Assembly (NCBI RefSeq): GCF_021474405.1 | Contig: NZ_JAKEIO010000035.1 | Location: 1-59,442, forward strand | Length of the DNA: 59,442 nucleotides | Direction of reading: 5' to 3' | DNA from: [Streptosporangium] indianense | GTDB taxonomy: Bacteria; Actinomycetota; Actinomycetes; Streptomycetales; Streptomycetaceae | Shown: in pieces, positions 10,481-18,957 of the stretch | Layout: each line of letters opens with the position of its first letter | Numbering within the stretch: the stretch's first letter is position 1 | Translations under genes and position numbers: made by a program | The notes under the pieces: model-generated | Databases searched by the model: none | What the model was told of the DNA's origin: nothing | What the model saw: the letters and a program-made list of their open reading frames with translations, nothing else

Positions 10481-11869
10481 ATGAGCACCACGGAGCGTCC
10501 CAGGATCCTCGTAGTAGGCGGTGGGTACGTAGGCCTGTACGCAGCTCGGCGCATCCAGAAGAAGATGCGCTACGGCGAGGCGACCGTCACGGTCGTCGAC
10601 CCCCGGTCGTACATGACCTACCAGCCCTTCCTCCCCGAAGCCGCCGCCGGCAACATCTCCCCGCGCCACGTCGTCGTCCCGCTGCGACGCGTGCTGCCAA
10701 AGGCGGAGGTGCTGACCGGCCGGGTCACCACCATCGACCAGGACCGCAAGGTCGCCACGGTCTCCCCGCTGGTCGGCGAGGCCTACGAGCTGCCCTTCGA
10801 CTACCTGGTGATCGCGCTCGGCGCGGTCTCCCGCACCTTCCCGATCCCCGGCCTCGCCGAGCAGGGCATCGGCATGAAGGGCGTCGAGGAGGCCATCGGC
10901 CTGCGCAACCACGTCCTCGAGCAGCTCGACAAGGCCGACTCCACCACCGACGAGGAGATCCGCCGCAAGGCGCTCACCTTCGTCTTCGTGGGCGGCGGGT
11001 TCGCCGGTGCCGAGACCATCGGCGAGGTCGAGGACATGGCCCGCGACGCGGCGCAGTACTACAAGAACGTGTCCCGTGAGGACATGCGCTTCATCCTGGT
11101 CGACGCCGCCGACAAGATCCTCCCCGAGGTCGGCCCCAAGCTCGGCAAGTACGGCAAGGAGCACCTCGAGGGCCGCGGTGTCGAGGTCTACCTGTCCACC
11201 TCCATGGACTCCTGCGTCGACGGCCACGTGGTGCTGAAGAACGGCCTCGAGGTCGACTCCAACACCATCGTGTGGACCGCCGGCGTCAAGCCCAACCCGG
11301 CCCTGGCCCGCTACGGCCTGCCGCTGGGCCCCCGCGGTCACGTCGACTGCGAGCCGACCCTCCAGGTCAAGGGCACCGACTACATCTGGGCCGCCGGCGA
11401 CAACGCCCAGGTCCCGGACCTCGTCGGCCGCAAGGCGGGCAACGAGAACGCCTGGTGCCCGCCGAACGCCCAGCACGCGCTGCGCCAGGCCAAGGTCCTC
11501 GGCGACAACGTGGTCTCCGGCATGCGGGGCTTCCCGCAGAAGGAGTACAGCCACGCCAACAAGGGCGCCGTGGCCGGCCTCGGCCTCCACAAGGGCGTCG
11601 CGATGATCGTCATGGGCAAGATGAAGATCAAGCTCAAGGGCCGTCTCGCCTGGTACATGCACCGTGGCTACCACGGTCTGGCGATGCCGACCTGGAACCG
11701 CAAGATCCGCGTCTTCGCCGACTGGACCCTCGGCATGTTCCTCAAGCGCGAGGTCGTCTCGCTCGGCGCCATCGAGACGCCGCGCGAGGAGTTCTACGAG
11801 GCCGCCAAGCCGGCCCCGGTCGCCGCCGCGCCGAAGGAGAAGACCGAGGAGAAGGCCAAGGCCTCCTGA
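10481..11869 (+). CDS. ndh: Type II NADH dehydrogenase (NADH:quinone oxidoreductase)
   Basis: 462-aa NDH-2. The FAD-binding Rossmann motif is at the N-terminus (RILVVGGGYVGLYAARRI), followed by YMTYQPFLPEAAAG and FDYLVIALGAVSRTF. The NADH-binding Rossmann motif is TFVFVGGGFAGAETIGE at about residue 170, and the second FAD contact is YIWAAGDNAQVPD. A C-terminal amphipathic/basic segment (LKGRLAWYMHRGYHGLAMPT) is the usual membrane-association region; there are no transmembrane helices. It passes electrons from NADH to menaquinone without pumping protons. The Lys/Ala-rich tail is typical of the genus. Possible redox control by Rex is suggested by upstream palindromes. An intrinsic-terminator-like hairpin follows. 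Confidence 0.95.
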   Translation: MSTTERPRILVVGGGYVGLYAARRIQKKMRYGEATVTVVDPRSYMTYQPFLPEAAAGNISPRHVVVPLRRVLPKAEVLTGRVTTIDQDRKVATVSPLVGEAYELPFDYLVIALGAVSRTFPIPGLAEQGIGMKGVEEAIGLRNHVLEQLDKADSTTDEEIRRKALTFVFVGGGFAGAETIGEVEDMARDAAQYYKNVSREDMRFILVDAADKILPEVGPKLGKYGKEHLEGRGVEVYLSTSMDSCVDGHVVLKNGLEVDSNTIVWTAGVKPNPALARYGLPLGPRGHVDCEPTLQVKGTDYIWAAGDNAQVPDLVGRKAGNENAWCPPNAQHALRQAKVLGDNVVSGMRGFPQKEYSHANKGAVAGLGLHKGVAMIVMGKMKIKLKGRLAWYMHRGYHGLAMPTWNRKIRVFADWTLGMFLKREVVSLGAIETPREEFYEAAKPAPVAAAPKEKTEEKAKAS

Positions 11870-11893
11870 CCTCCCGTCGGTCATCCGTCTGAC

Positions 11894-11931
11894 GAAGGGC
11901 CTCCCGCCATCCGTGGTGCGGGAGGCCCTTC
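11894..11931 (+). terminator. Hairpin terminator downstream of ndh
   Basis: A perfect 14-bp stem, GAAGGGCCTCCCGC with its complement, has a 10-nt loop and no T-run, as is common for Streptomyces terminators. Further copies of the right-arm sequence CCCTTCGGCGTGCC, degenerate, follow up to about 12000. Confidence 0.8.
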
Positions 11932-12169
11932 GGCGTGCCCGGAACCCTTTCGGCGCCCCAAGGCCCTTCGACGTGCCGCCGGGCCCTTCGGTGTGCCGGG
12001 GTGTCCCCGGCTGTCCCCGCAGTCCTTCGACGCGTCAGGGCGCCGCGTCCGGCCGGGCGAAGGGGCGTTTTTGCCCAGACATGACGCGTGCCGGGGACTG
12101 CGCCTGAGCCCCGCAGGTGTTTACGTGGTGTCGGACATTCCGGGATTCCCCGTCACGGAGGTGTACACC

Positions 12170-13477
12170 ATGGCAGACGCCGCGTCGCGGCTGCAGGGCC
12201 TGTTCACACAGTTGCTGGGAGCGCCGCTCCCGGTGCGCATCCGCGCCTGGGACGGTTCGCAGTCCGGCCCGCCGGGTGCGCCGACCCTGGTCGTACGCAA
12301 CCGCCGCGCGCTGCGCCGCCTGCTGTGGAAGCCGGGCGAACTGGGCCTGGCCCGCGCCTGGGTGGCGGGAGACCTCGACATCGAGGGCGACCTCTACACG
12401 ACCCTCGATCTGCTGGCCGGTCTCATCTGGGAGCGCGGCGAGGACGCCCGCACCCTCGTCCAGGCCCTGCGCGATCCCGAGGTCCGCGCCGCCGTCCGCG
12501 GACTGGTCAAGCTCGCCGGGCCCCCGCTGCCGCCCGCCCCGCCCCGCGAGGAGATCCGCAGCGCCCGCCGCCACCTGCACACCAAACGCACCGACCGACG
12601 CGCCATCAGCCACCACTACGACGTCGGCAACGACTTCTACGAGATCGTCCTCGGCCCGTCGATGGTGTACTCCTGCGCCTACTGGCCCAGCCCGGACAGC
12701 ACCCTCGAACAGGCCCAGCGGGACAAGCTCGAACTCGTCTGCCGCAAGCTCGGCCTGAGACCCGGCGGGCGGCTGCTGGACGTCGGCTGCGGCTGGGGCT
12801 CCATGGCCGTCCACGCCGCCCGCGAGCACGGTGTGAGCGTCGTCGGCGTCACCCTCTCCCAGGAGCAGGCCGCCTACGCCCGCAAGCGCGTCGCCGACGA
12901 GGGCCTCACCGACAAGGTCGAGATCCGCGTCCAGGACTACCGCGACGTCCGGGACGGCCCCTATGACGCCATCTCCTCCATCGGCATGGCCGAACACGTC
13001 GGCGCCGAGCGGTACCTGGAGTACGCCGCCGACCTGTACGACCTCCTCATGCCCGGCGGGCGGCTGCTGAACCACCAGATCGCCCGCCGCCCGCAGCGCG
13101 ACGAGACGGCGTACAGCGTCGACGCCTTCATCGACTCCTACGTTTTCCCCGACGGCGAGCTCCAGCCGATCGGCGCCACCGTGGCCCAACTGGAGCGCGC
13201 CGGGTTCGAGGTGCGCGACGTCGAGGCGATCCGCGAGCACTACGCCCTCACGCTGCGCCGGTGGGTGTCCCGCCTGGAAGCCGACTGGGAGCGGGCCGTG
13301 CGGCTGACCTCCCCCGGCCGCGCCCGCGTCTGGCGCCTGTACATGGCGGCCTCCGCCCTGGCCTTCGAACGCAACCGCATCGGCGTCAACCAGGTCCTGG
13401 CCGTCCGCACCCCGGAACCGGGCATCTCCGGGATGCCGTTGCGGGCCCGCACCTGGGGCGCGCCCGACCAGGACTGA
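12170..13477 (+). CDS. Cyclopropane-fatty-acyl-phospholipid synthase-type methyltransferase
   Basis: 435-aa SAM-dependent methyltransferase of the CFA synthase family. The ATG at 12170 has GGAGG eight bases upstream. The N-domain (about 1-110) includes the typical ARAWVAGDLDIEGDLY. The catalytic domain begins ISHHYDVGNDFYEIVLGPSM, followed by YSCAYWPSPDSTLEQAQRDK, the SAM motif LLDVGCGWGSMAVHAA, and SIGMAEHVGAERYLEYA. These match enzymes that methylenate or methylate unsaturated phospholipid acyl chains. Specific product (cyclopropane versus methyl branching) cannot be told from sequence. It is monocistronic between ndh and a convergent ABC permease, with a hairpin shared by both 3' ends. Confidence 0.92.
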   Translation: MADAASRLQGLFTQLLGAPLPVRIRAWDGSQSGPPGAPTLVVRNRRALRRLLWKPGELGLARAWVAGDLDIEGDLYTTLDLLAGLIWERGEDARTLVQALRDPEVRAAVRGLVKLAGPPLPPAPPREEIRSARRHLHTKRTDRRAISHHYDVGNDFYEIVLGPSMVYSCAYWPSPDSTLEQAQRDKLELVCRKLGLRPGGRLLDVGCGWGSMAVHAAREHGVSVVGVTLSQEQAAYARKRVADEGLTDKVEIRVQDYRDVRDGPYDAISSIGMAEHVGAERYLEYAADLYDLLMPGGRLLNHQIARRPQRDETAYSVDAFIDSYVFPDGELQPIGATVAQLERAGFEVRDVEAIREHYALTLRRWVSRLEADWERAVRLTSPGRARVWRLYMAASALAFERNRIGVNQVLAVRTPEPGISGMPLRARTWGAPDQD

Positions 13478-13491
13478 CCCGGGCACGACCG

Positions 13492-13530
13492 GAAGGGCCG
13501 GGCTCCCCGTGACGGGGAACCCGGCCCTTC
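13492..13530. terminator. Bidirectional terminator between convergent genes
   Basis: GAAGGGCCGGG (13492-13502) pairs with CCCGGCCCTTC (13520-13530), extended inside by TCCCC/GGGGA with one mismatch. It lies between the CFA-type gene and the ABC permease, which converge here. Confidence 0.85.
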
Positions 13531-13552
13531 GGCGTACCGCGCGGCGGCGAGG

Positions 13553-16087
13553 TCACTCCGCCTTGATCGCGTTCAGCATGTTCAGCCGCGCGGCGTTGCG
13601 GGCCGGCCACATCGCGGCCAGGACGCCGACCAGACCGGCCAGCACCAGGAAGATCCCGATCCGGTCCCAGGGCAGGACCAGCGCGTACCCCGGGATCTGG
13701 TCGGCGAAGGTCTCGCCGATCGCCCAGCCGAGGAACGCCCCGAGACCGATGCCGACCACCGCGCCGAACACCGAGATGACGACGGCCTCCAGCCGGACCA
13801 TCCGCTTCACCCGGCGCCGGTCCAGGCCGATGGCCCGCAGCATGCCGATCTCCTGCTGCCGTTCGAAGACCGACATGGCGAGGGTGTTGACCACGCCCAG
13901 CACCGCGATGATCAGGGCCATCGCCAGCAGGCCGTACATGACGTTCAGCAGGGTGTTGATGGCGCCGCCGAACTCGTTGCGGATGTCCTGCCGGTCCATC
14001 ACGGTGATCGCGGGGTTGTCGCCCAGCGCGTCGACGAGGACCTTCTCGTTCGCCGCCGACTGGCCGCCGTCGACCTTCACGAAGATCTGCCGGATGGACG
14101 GCTTCGTCTCGTGCCGGTCCACGATCTTCCGGTCCACGAGGACGGGGGAGAGGAACTCGGTGTCCTTGTAGACGGCGCCGACCGTCAGTTCGGCCTTCTT
14201 CTCGTCGCCGAAGGTGACGCGGACGGTGTCGCCGGTCTTCCAGCCCCTGCTCTTCGCCGTCTTCTCGGCGACCGCGATCCGGCCCTCGGCGAGGGAGTCC
14301 GCGCTGCCGCTGACGACGTCGACGGTCAGGACCTTCCCGATGTCGCCGGGGGTGACGGCCGAGGCGGAGACGAAGTCGTCGCCGTCGACCTGCAAGTAGG
14401 CGTCCTGCTGCGGCGAGACCGCGGACACGCCCTTGGCCTTCTCCAGCGCGGTCAGGGCCGAGCCGTCGAGGTCACCGCCGTTGGCCATCGAGACCATGTA
14501 GTCGGCCTTGATGTTGTCGGTGGTCATCTTGTCGATGGCCGTGCCGACCGTGATGCCGAGCACCGACAGGCCGGTCACCAGCGTCAGTCCGATGGCCAGC
14601 GCCGAGGCGGTGGCGCCGGTGCGGCGCGGGTTGCGGACCGCGTTCTGCCCGGCCAGTTTGCCGGCCACCCCGAAGGGGCCGACGAGCAGCGGACGGACGA
14701 GCGCGATCACGGGCCGGGACAGCAGCGGAATCAGGATGATCACGCCGATCAGCGCGAAGAAGGCGCCCGCCCCGATGTACATGCGGCCGTCGTCGCCGCC
14801 GGTCGAGGCGCCCGCCACGATCCCCATGGCACCGAGGGCGGTGACGACCGCGCCGATGGAGTTGCGCAGCACCAGCGACTTGGTGGTGGCCACCGCGTGG
14901 ACGCTGTTCATGGCCGCCACCGGCGGGATCTTCGCGGCCCGGCGGCCGGGCAGCCAGGCGGCGAACGTCGTGATCAGCACGCCCACCGCGAGCGCCGCGA
15001 TCACCGGCGTGGCGGACAGGATCAGCGGACCGTCCGGCATCTTCATGTCGAACGCGGCCATGCCGGAGCGCAGTCCGACGGCCAGGCCGATGCCGAGGAC
15101 GAAACCGACGGCCGAGGCGACCAACCCCACCAGCGCGGCCTCGGCGAGCACCGAGCGGGTGATCTGCTTGCGGGACGCGCCGACGGCGCGCATCAGGGCG
15201 ATCTCCTTGGTGCGCTGGGCGACCAGCATCGTGAACGTGTTGGAGATCAGGAAGATCCCCACGAAGAGCGCGATGCCCGCGAAGCCGAGCAGGACCTGCT
15301 TGAGGTTGCCCATGCCCTGCTCGATCTGCTCGGCCTGCTCGTCGGCGAGCGCCTTGCCGGTCCGCGCCTCGGCGGCCTCCGGCAGCAGCGGCTTGACCGC
15401 CTCCAGGATCCTCGTGTCGTTCGCCCCGGGGGCGGCGGTGACGGTGACGCTCTCGAAGTAGCCCGGCTCGAGGTACTGCTTCTGGGCGACGGCGGTGTCG
15501 AAGAGGACGAGGCTGCCGCCGGCGTTGACGGCACCGTCCTCGGTGGTGAACACACCGCTGAGGGTGTACTCCTTCACCGGCCCGTTGGTCGCGACGCGCA
15601 CCCGGTCGCCGACCTTGTACTCGCCCTTGGCGGCGGACTCCTCGTCCAGGGCGATCTGGTCGTCCTTCACCGGGCCGGAGCCGTCGGTGAACGTGTAGGC
15701 GGCGTCCTTGCCGTCCTTGCCGGGGGCGAAGTTGGAGCCCTTGTTGGACCAGCCGACGCCGATCAGCTTCCCGTCGGGGTCGGCGACACCGGCGAAGCCC
15801 TCGACACGGCCGTACACCCCTGCCACGCCGTCCACCGCGGAGATCCTGTCGAGGACCTTGCCGGGCAGGCCCGGCTCCTGCTCGGGGTCGTCCGGGTCGG
15901 CGTACGAGGAGACGGAGACGGCGACGTCGTCGTAGCTCTTCGCCGACTGGCTGCGGAAGGCGTTGGAGAGGGTGTCGGCGAAGACCAGGGTGCCGGAGAC
16001 GAATGCGACGCCGAGCATCACGGCGAGCACGGTCATCAGGAGCCGGGCCTTGTGTGCGAGCACATTGCGCAAGGCGGTACGGAACAT
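13553..16087 (-). CDS. ABC transporter permease with two FtsX domains
   Basis: 844-aa integral membrane protein. It begins MFRTALRNVLAHKARLLMTV, the usual membrane entry of FtsX/MacB-type permeases, followed by a large extracytoplasmic domain (about 45-260). The first FtsX block (about 265-385) has IALMRAVGASRKQITRSVL; further membrane segments and a second periplasmic-like domain follow (about 500-700). A second FtsX block is at the C-terminus, with EIGMLRAIGLDRRRVKRMVR. Such fused permeases act mechanically (MacB-like) on lipoproteins, peptides or drugs at the outer face rather than importing solutes. Its ATPase partner is encoded immediately upstream in the same operon. Substrate unknown. 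Confidence 0.93.
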   Translation of the reverse strand: MFRTALRNVLAHKARLLMTVLAVMLGVAFVSGTLVFADTLSNAFRSQSAKSYDDVAVSVSSYADPDDPEQEPGLPGKVLDRISAVDGVAGVYGRVEGFAGVADPDGKLIGVGWSNKGSNFAPGKDGKDAAYTFTDGSGPVKDDQIALDEESAAKGEYKVGDRVRVATNGPVKEYTLSGVFTTEDGAVNAGGSLVLFDTAVAQKQYLEPGYFESVTVTAAPGANDTRILEAVKPLLPEAAEARTGKALADEQAEQIEQGMGNLKQVLLGFAGIALFVGIFLISNTFTMLVAQRTKEIALMRAVGASRKQITRSVLAEAALVGLVASAVGFVLGIGLAVGLRSGMAAFDMKMPDGPLILSATPVIAALAVGVLITTFAAWLPGRRAAKIPPVAAMNSVHAVATTKSLVLRNSIGAVVTALGAMGIVAGASTGGDDGRMYIGAGAFFALIGVIILIPLLSRPVIALVRPLLVGPFGVAGKLAGQNAVRNPRRTGATASALAIGLTLVTGLSVLGITVGTAIDKMTTDNIKADYMVSMANGGDLDGSALTALEKAKGVSAVSPQQDAYLQVDGDDFVSASAVTPGDIGKVLTVDVVSGSADSLAEGRIAVAEKTAKSRGWKTGDTVRVTFGDEKKAELTVGAVYKDTEFLSPVLVDRKIVDRHETKPSIRQIFVKVDGGQSAANEKVLVDALGDNPAITVMDRQDIRNEFGGAINTLLNVMYGLLAMALIIAVLGVVNTLAMSVFERQQEIGMLRAIGLDRRRVKRMVRLEAVVISVFGAVVGIGLGAFLGWAIGETFADQIPGYALVLPWDRIGIFLVLAGLVGVLAAMWPARNAARLNMLNAIKAE

Positions 16088-16125
16088 GGGTTCTTCTTCT
16101 CAGTCCTGTCGGTCCTGACGGGGGA

Positions 16126-16896
16126 TCAGCTGGTGCGGCCCTTGGCGTCGAACGCCTTCATGCGGTCGAGCACGGAGTCGGCCGTCGGCCCGTGCATCTC
16201 GTCGACGATCCGGCCGTCCGCCAGGAAGATCACCCGGTCCGCGTAGGCCGCGGCGACCGGGTCGTGCGTCACCATGACCACCGTCTGGCCCAGCTCCCGC
16301 ACGGAGTTGCGCAGGAAGCCCAGCACCTCGGCGCCCGAGCGCGAGTCGAGGTTTCCGGTGGGCTCGTCCCCGAAGATGATCTCGGGCCGGGAGGCCAGTG
16401 CCCGGGCCACGGCGACGCGTTGCTGCTGACCGCCGGACAGCTGCGACGGCCGGTGGCCCAGCCGGTCCGCCAGGCCGATCATCTTGATGACGGAGTCCAG
16501 CCACTGCTTGTCCGGCTTGCGACCGGCGATGTCCATCGGAAGGGTGATGTTCTCCAGGGCCGTGAGGGTCGGCAGCAGGTTGAACGCCTGGAAGATGAAG
16601 CCGATCTTGTCCCGGCGCAGCTTGGTCAGCTGCTTGTCCTTCAGCGAGCCGAGCTCGGTGTCACCGATGCGCACCGACCCGGAGGAGAAGGTGTCGAGGC
16701 CGGCCACGCAGTGCATCAGGGTGGACTTGCCGGAGCCGGACGGGCCCATGATCGCGGTGAACTCGGCCTGCCGGAAGTCGACGGAGACGCGGTCCAGGGC
16801 GACCACCTGGGTCTCACCCTGCCCGTAGATCTTCGACAGATCCGTGGCGCGCGCGGCCGCTGCGGTGGCCCGGTCGGTGAGGGGGGCGGTGGTCAC
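16126..16896 (-). CDS. ABC transporter ATP-binding protein (MacB/LolD type)
   Basis: 256-aa ATPase. Walker A MGPSGSGKSTLMHCVAGLD, Q-loop FIFQAFNLLPTLTALEN, signature LSGGQQQRVAVARAL, Walker B EIIFGDEPTGNLDS and switch His VMVTHDPVAAAYADR are all intact. The insertion LKDKQLTKLRRDKIGF is typical of the LolD/MacB/FtsE group. It is encoded 38 bp upstream of the FtsX-type permease on the same strand and is the motor for it. In Streptomyces such pairs are often linked to cell-envelope or antibiotic-peptide stress. No two-component genes are adjacent here. Confidence 0.95.
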   Translation of the reverse strand: MTTAPLTDRATAAAARATDLSKIYGQGETQVVALDRVSVDFRQAEFTAIMGPSGSGKSTLMHCVAGLDTFSSGSVRIGDTELGSLKDKQLTKLRRDKIGFIFQAFNLLPTLTALENITLPMDIAGRKPDKQWLDSVIKMIGLADRLGHRPSQLSGGQQQRVAVARALASRPEIIFGDEPTGNLDSRSGAEVLGFLRNSVRELGQTVVMVTHDPVAAAYADRVIFLADGRIVDEMHGPTADSVLDRMKAFDAKGRTS

Positions 16897-17311
16897 GGGA
16901 TGGCTCTCCTGTCGGACGACGGTGAGGGGGAAGGACGTGTTCCATCGTCCGGGTCCCTCGCCGCCGTGTAGTCACCCGTTGTTCCGGTTCCGAAGGCCGA
17001 CTCCAGTCTGACCGTACGGGGGCGTCTCATACCTGGGGATGACGAACACCCCTGAGGGGCCCCGGTGTCGGGAAGGGATGCGTCCGGGTGTCGAGAACAG
17101 GTGGAGTGCCCTTGTTCGGGCGGTGAAATTCCGTCATTCCGCATACGTGGCCGACCGCCGCACGCAAGGCTATTGGCAAGTGCGGATGGCGTGCTCCGTG
17201 TGCTGATGCACCCTCAGACGTCAATAAAATAAGACAACATCGGTCCACGCTTCCGCTGTTCGGGGGACCCGTCCGGATAGTCTCGGAACCTCGATGCGGA
17301 GCCCACGGCCT
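16897..17311. promoter_or_regulatory. Intergenic region holding the promoters of the ABC operon and bldA
   Basis: This 415-bp stretch has no convincing CDS. The half near 16900-17000 must carry the leftward ABC-operon promoter. An A+T-rich island with a TCAATAAAATAAGACAACAT core (around 17221-17242) stands out sharply in this GC-rich DNA. GATAGT/TAGTCT near 17276-17284 is a candidate -10 region for the tRNA gene about 30 nt downstream. Assignments are inferential. Confidence 0.45.
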
Positions 17312-17398
17312 GCCCGGATGGTGGAATGCAGACACGGCGAGCTTAAACCTCGCTGCCCCTTCGCGGGCGTGCCGGTTCGAGTCCGGCTCCGGGCACCA
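17312..17398 (+). tRNA. bldA: tRNA-Leu, anticodon UAA (bldA)
   Basis: 87-nt class-II tRNA including an encoded CCA. The acceptor stem GCCCGGA pairs with TCCGGGC, and the anticodon stem GCGAG/CTCGC encloses the loop CTTAAAC, so the anticodon is TAA and reads the UUA codon. A long variable arm (GCCCCTTCGCGGGC) and T-arm GCCGGTTCGAGTCCGGC are present. In Streptomyces this is the only tRNA that reads UUA efficiently; its gene, bldA, controls morphological development and antibiotic production because TTA codons are confined to such genes. pobA directly downstream is the known bldA neighbourhood. I found no in-frame TTA codon in the annotated CDSs of this window. Confidence 0.98.
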
Positions 17399-17573
17399 TC
17401 CGATCCCTGTGTGGTCCATTGAAGAGTTCACGACGCGCCCGTTGACGGCGGCACCGTGCCGTCGGAGACTCACACGCACCTGGTGAAAGAAATTTCACCT
17501 GACGAACGCACGGACAGGCGAACCTGCCGAGCATGACGGACACCGTCGAGCGTGGATGAGAAGAGGTCGTCCG

Positions 17574-18800
17574 ATGCGCACCACCGTCGGCATCATCGGA
17601 GCGGGCCCCGCCGGCCTCCTCCTCGCCCGGCTGCTCCACAACGCCGGCATCGACTCGGTCGTCCTGGAGAGCCGCGACCGCTCCTACGTCGAACGGCGCC
17701 AGCGCGCCGGGATCCTGGAGCAGGGCACGGCGGACGTGCTGCGGGCGGCCGGTGCCGGGGAGCGCATGGACCGCGAGGGACTGCGCCACGACGGCATCGA
17801 GCTCCGCTTCGACCGCAGGCGCCACCGCGTCGACTTCCCCGCCCTCACCGGCGGGCGGTCCGTGACGGTCTACGCCCAGACCGAGGTCTGCAAGGACCTC
17901 ATCGCCCTCCAGTTGCGCCAGGGCGGACCCCTGCTCTTCGGGGCCGAGGCACTGGCCGTGGAGGACGCCGGCACCGACGCCCCGCGGGTCCGCTTCCGGC
18001 ACGAGGGCCGCGAGGACGTCCTGGAGTGCTCCTACGTCGTCGGCTGCGACGGCTTCCGGGGCGTGGCCCGCAAGGCGATCCCCGCCGGGCTGAGCCGGGT
18101 CTTCGAGCGGACGTACCCCTTCGGATGGCTCGGCATCCTCGCCGACGTGCCGCCCTCCCACGATGAGCTCGTCTACGCCCGCCACGACCGCGGCTTCGCC
18201 CTGCTCTCCATGCGCCCACCCGTCACCCGTCGCCACCCTTCCGAGGAAGTCGCCGCGCTCCCCGTCGAATCCTTCGTCTCCCGCCTCTACCTCCAGGTGC
18301 CCGACGGCACCGACGCCGGGGCGTGGGCCGACGAGGAGATCTGGGACGAGCTGGAACGCCGGGTCGAAACCGCCGACGACTGGCGCCTGGAGCGCGGCCC
18401 GGTCATCCAGAAGTCGGTCACCCCCATGCGCTCCTACGTCCACGAGCCCATGCGTCACGGCCGTCTCTTCCTCGCCGGCGACGCGGCGCACATCGTCCCG
18501 CCGACCGGCGCCAAGGGCCTCAACCTCGCCGTCGGTGACGTCGTGACCTTCGCACGGGCCTTGACGCACCAGCAGGAGACCGGATCGGCGGAGCTGCTCG
18601 ACGCCTACTCGGCGACCTGCCTGCGACGGGTCTGGCAGGCCGAGCGGTTCTCCTACGACATGACGACCCTGCTGCACCGCGCACCCGGCGCGACGCCCTT
18701 CGAGGACCGGCTCCAGCTCGCCCGGCTGGAGCGGATCGCGACCTCCCGCGCCGCCGGGACGGACCTGGCGGAGGCGTACACGGGCTTCCCGTTCGGCTGA
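17574..18800 (+). CDS. pobA: 4-hydroxybenzoate 3-monooxygenase
   Basis: 408-aa class-A flavoprotein aromatic hydroxylase converting 4-hydroxybenzoate to protocatechuate with NADPH and O2, the entry to the beta-ketoadipate pathway. N-terminal FAD motif TVGIIGAGPAGLLLARLL; the family stretch ESRDRSYVERRQRAGILEQG; the DG motif VVGCDGFRGVARKA; and the second FAD motif LFLAGDAAHIVPPTGAKGLN are seen. Length is close to the Pseudomonas enzyme (about 394). The ATG at 17574 follows GAAGAGGTC. It lies 175 bp downstream of bldA, its conserved neighbour in Streptomyces. No protocatechuate ring-cleavage (pca) genes are adjacent. Confidence 0.95.
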   Translation: MRTTVGIIGAGPAGLLLARLLHNAGIDSVVLESRDRSYVERRQRAGILEQGTADVLRAAGAGERMDREGLRHDGIELRFDRRRHRVDFPALTGGRSVTVYAQTEVCKDLIALQLRQGGPLLFGAEALAVEDAGTDAPRVRFRHEGREDVLECSYVVGCDGFRGVARKAIPAGLSRVFERTYPFGWLGILADVPPSHDELVYARHDRGFALLSMRPPVTRRHPSEEVAALPVESFVSRLYLQVPDGTDAGAWADEEIWDELERRVETADDWRLERGPVIQKSVTPMRSYVHEPMRHGRLFLAGDAAHIVPPTGAKGLNLAVGDVVTFARALTHQQETGSAELLDAYSATCLRRVWQAERFSYDMTTLLHRAPGATPFEDRLQLARLERIATSRAAGTDLAEAYTGFPFG

Positions 18801-18957
18801 ACCCGCGACGCCCCCCTCCGGTGAGGGGAATCACCCCGCCACGTAGCGTGTTGCGCAGCATGACGAGGGAAAGATCCTCCCCAAGCAGTAGGGTCATTCC
18901 TTTGCCTACCTATTACTCTTGAGCCAAGGCCACGCCTGGTGGCCATGGAGGAGTGAA

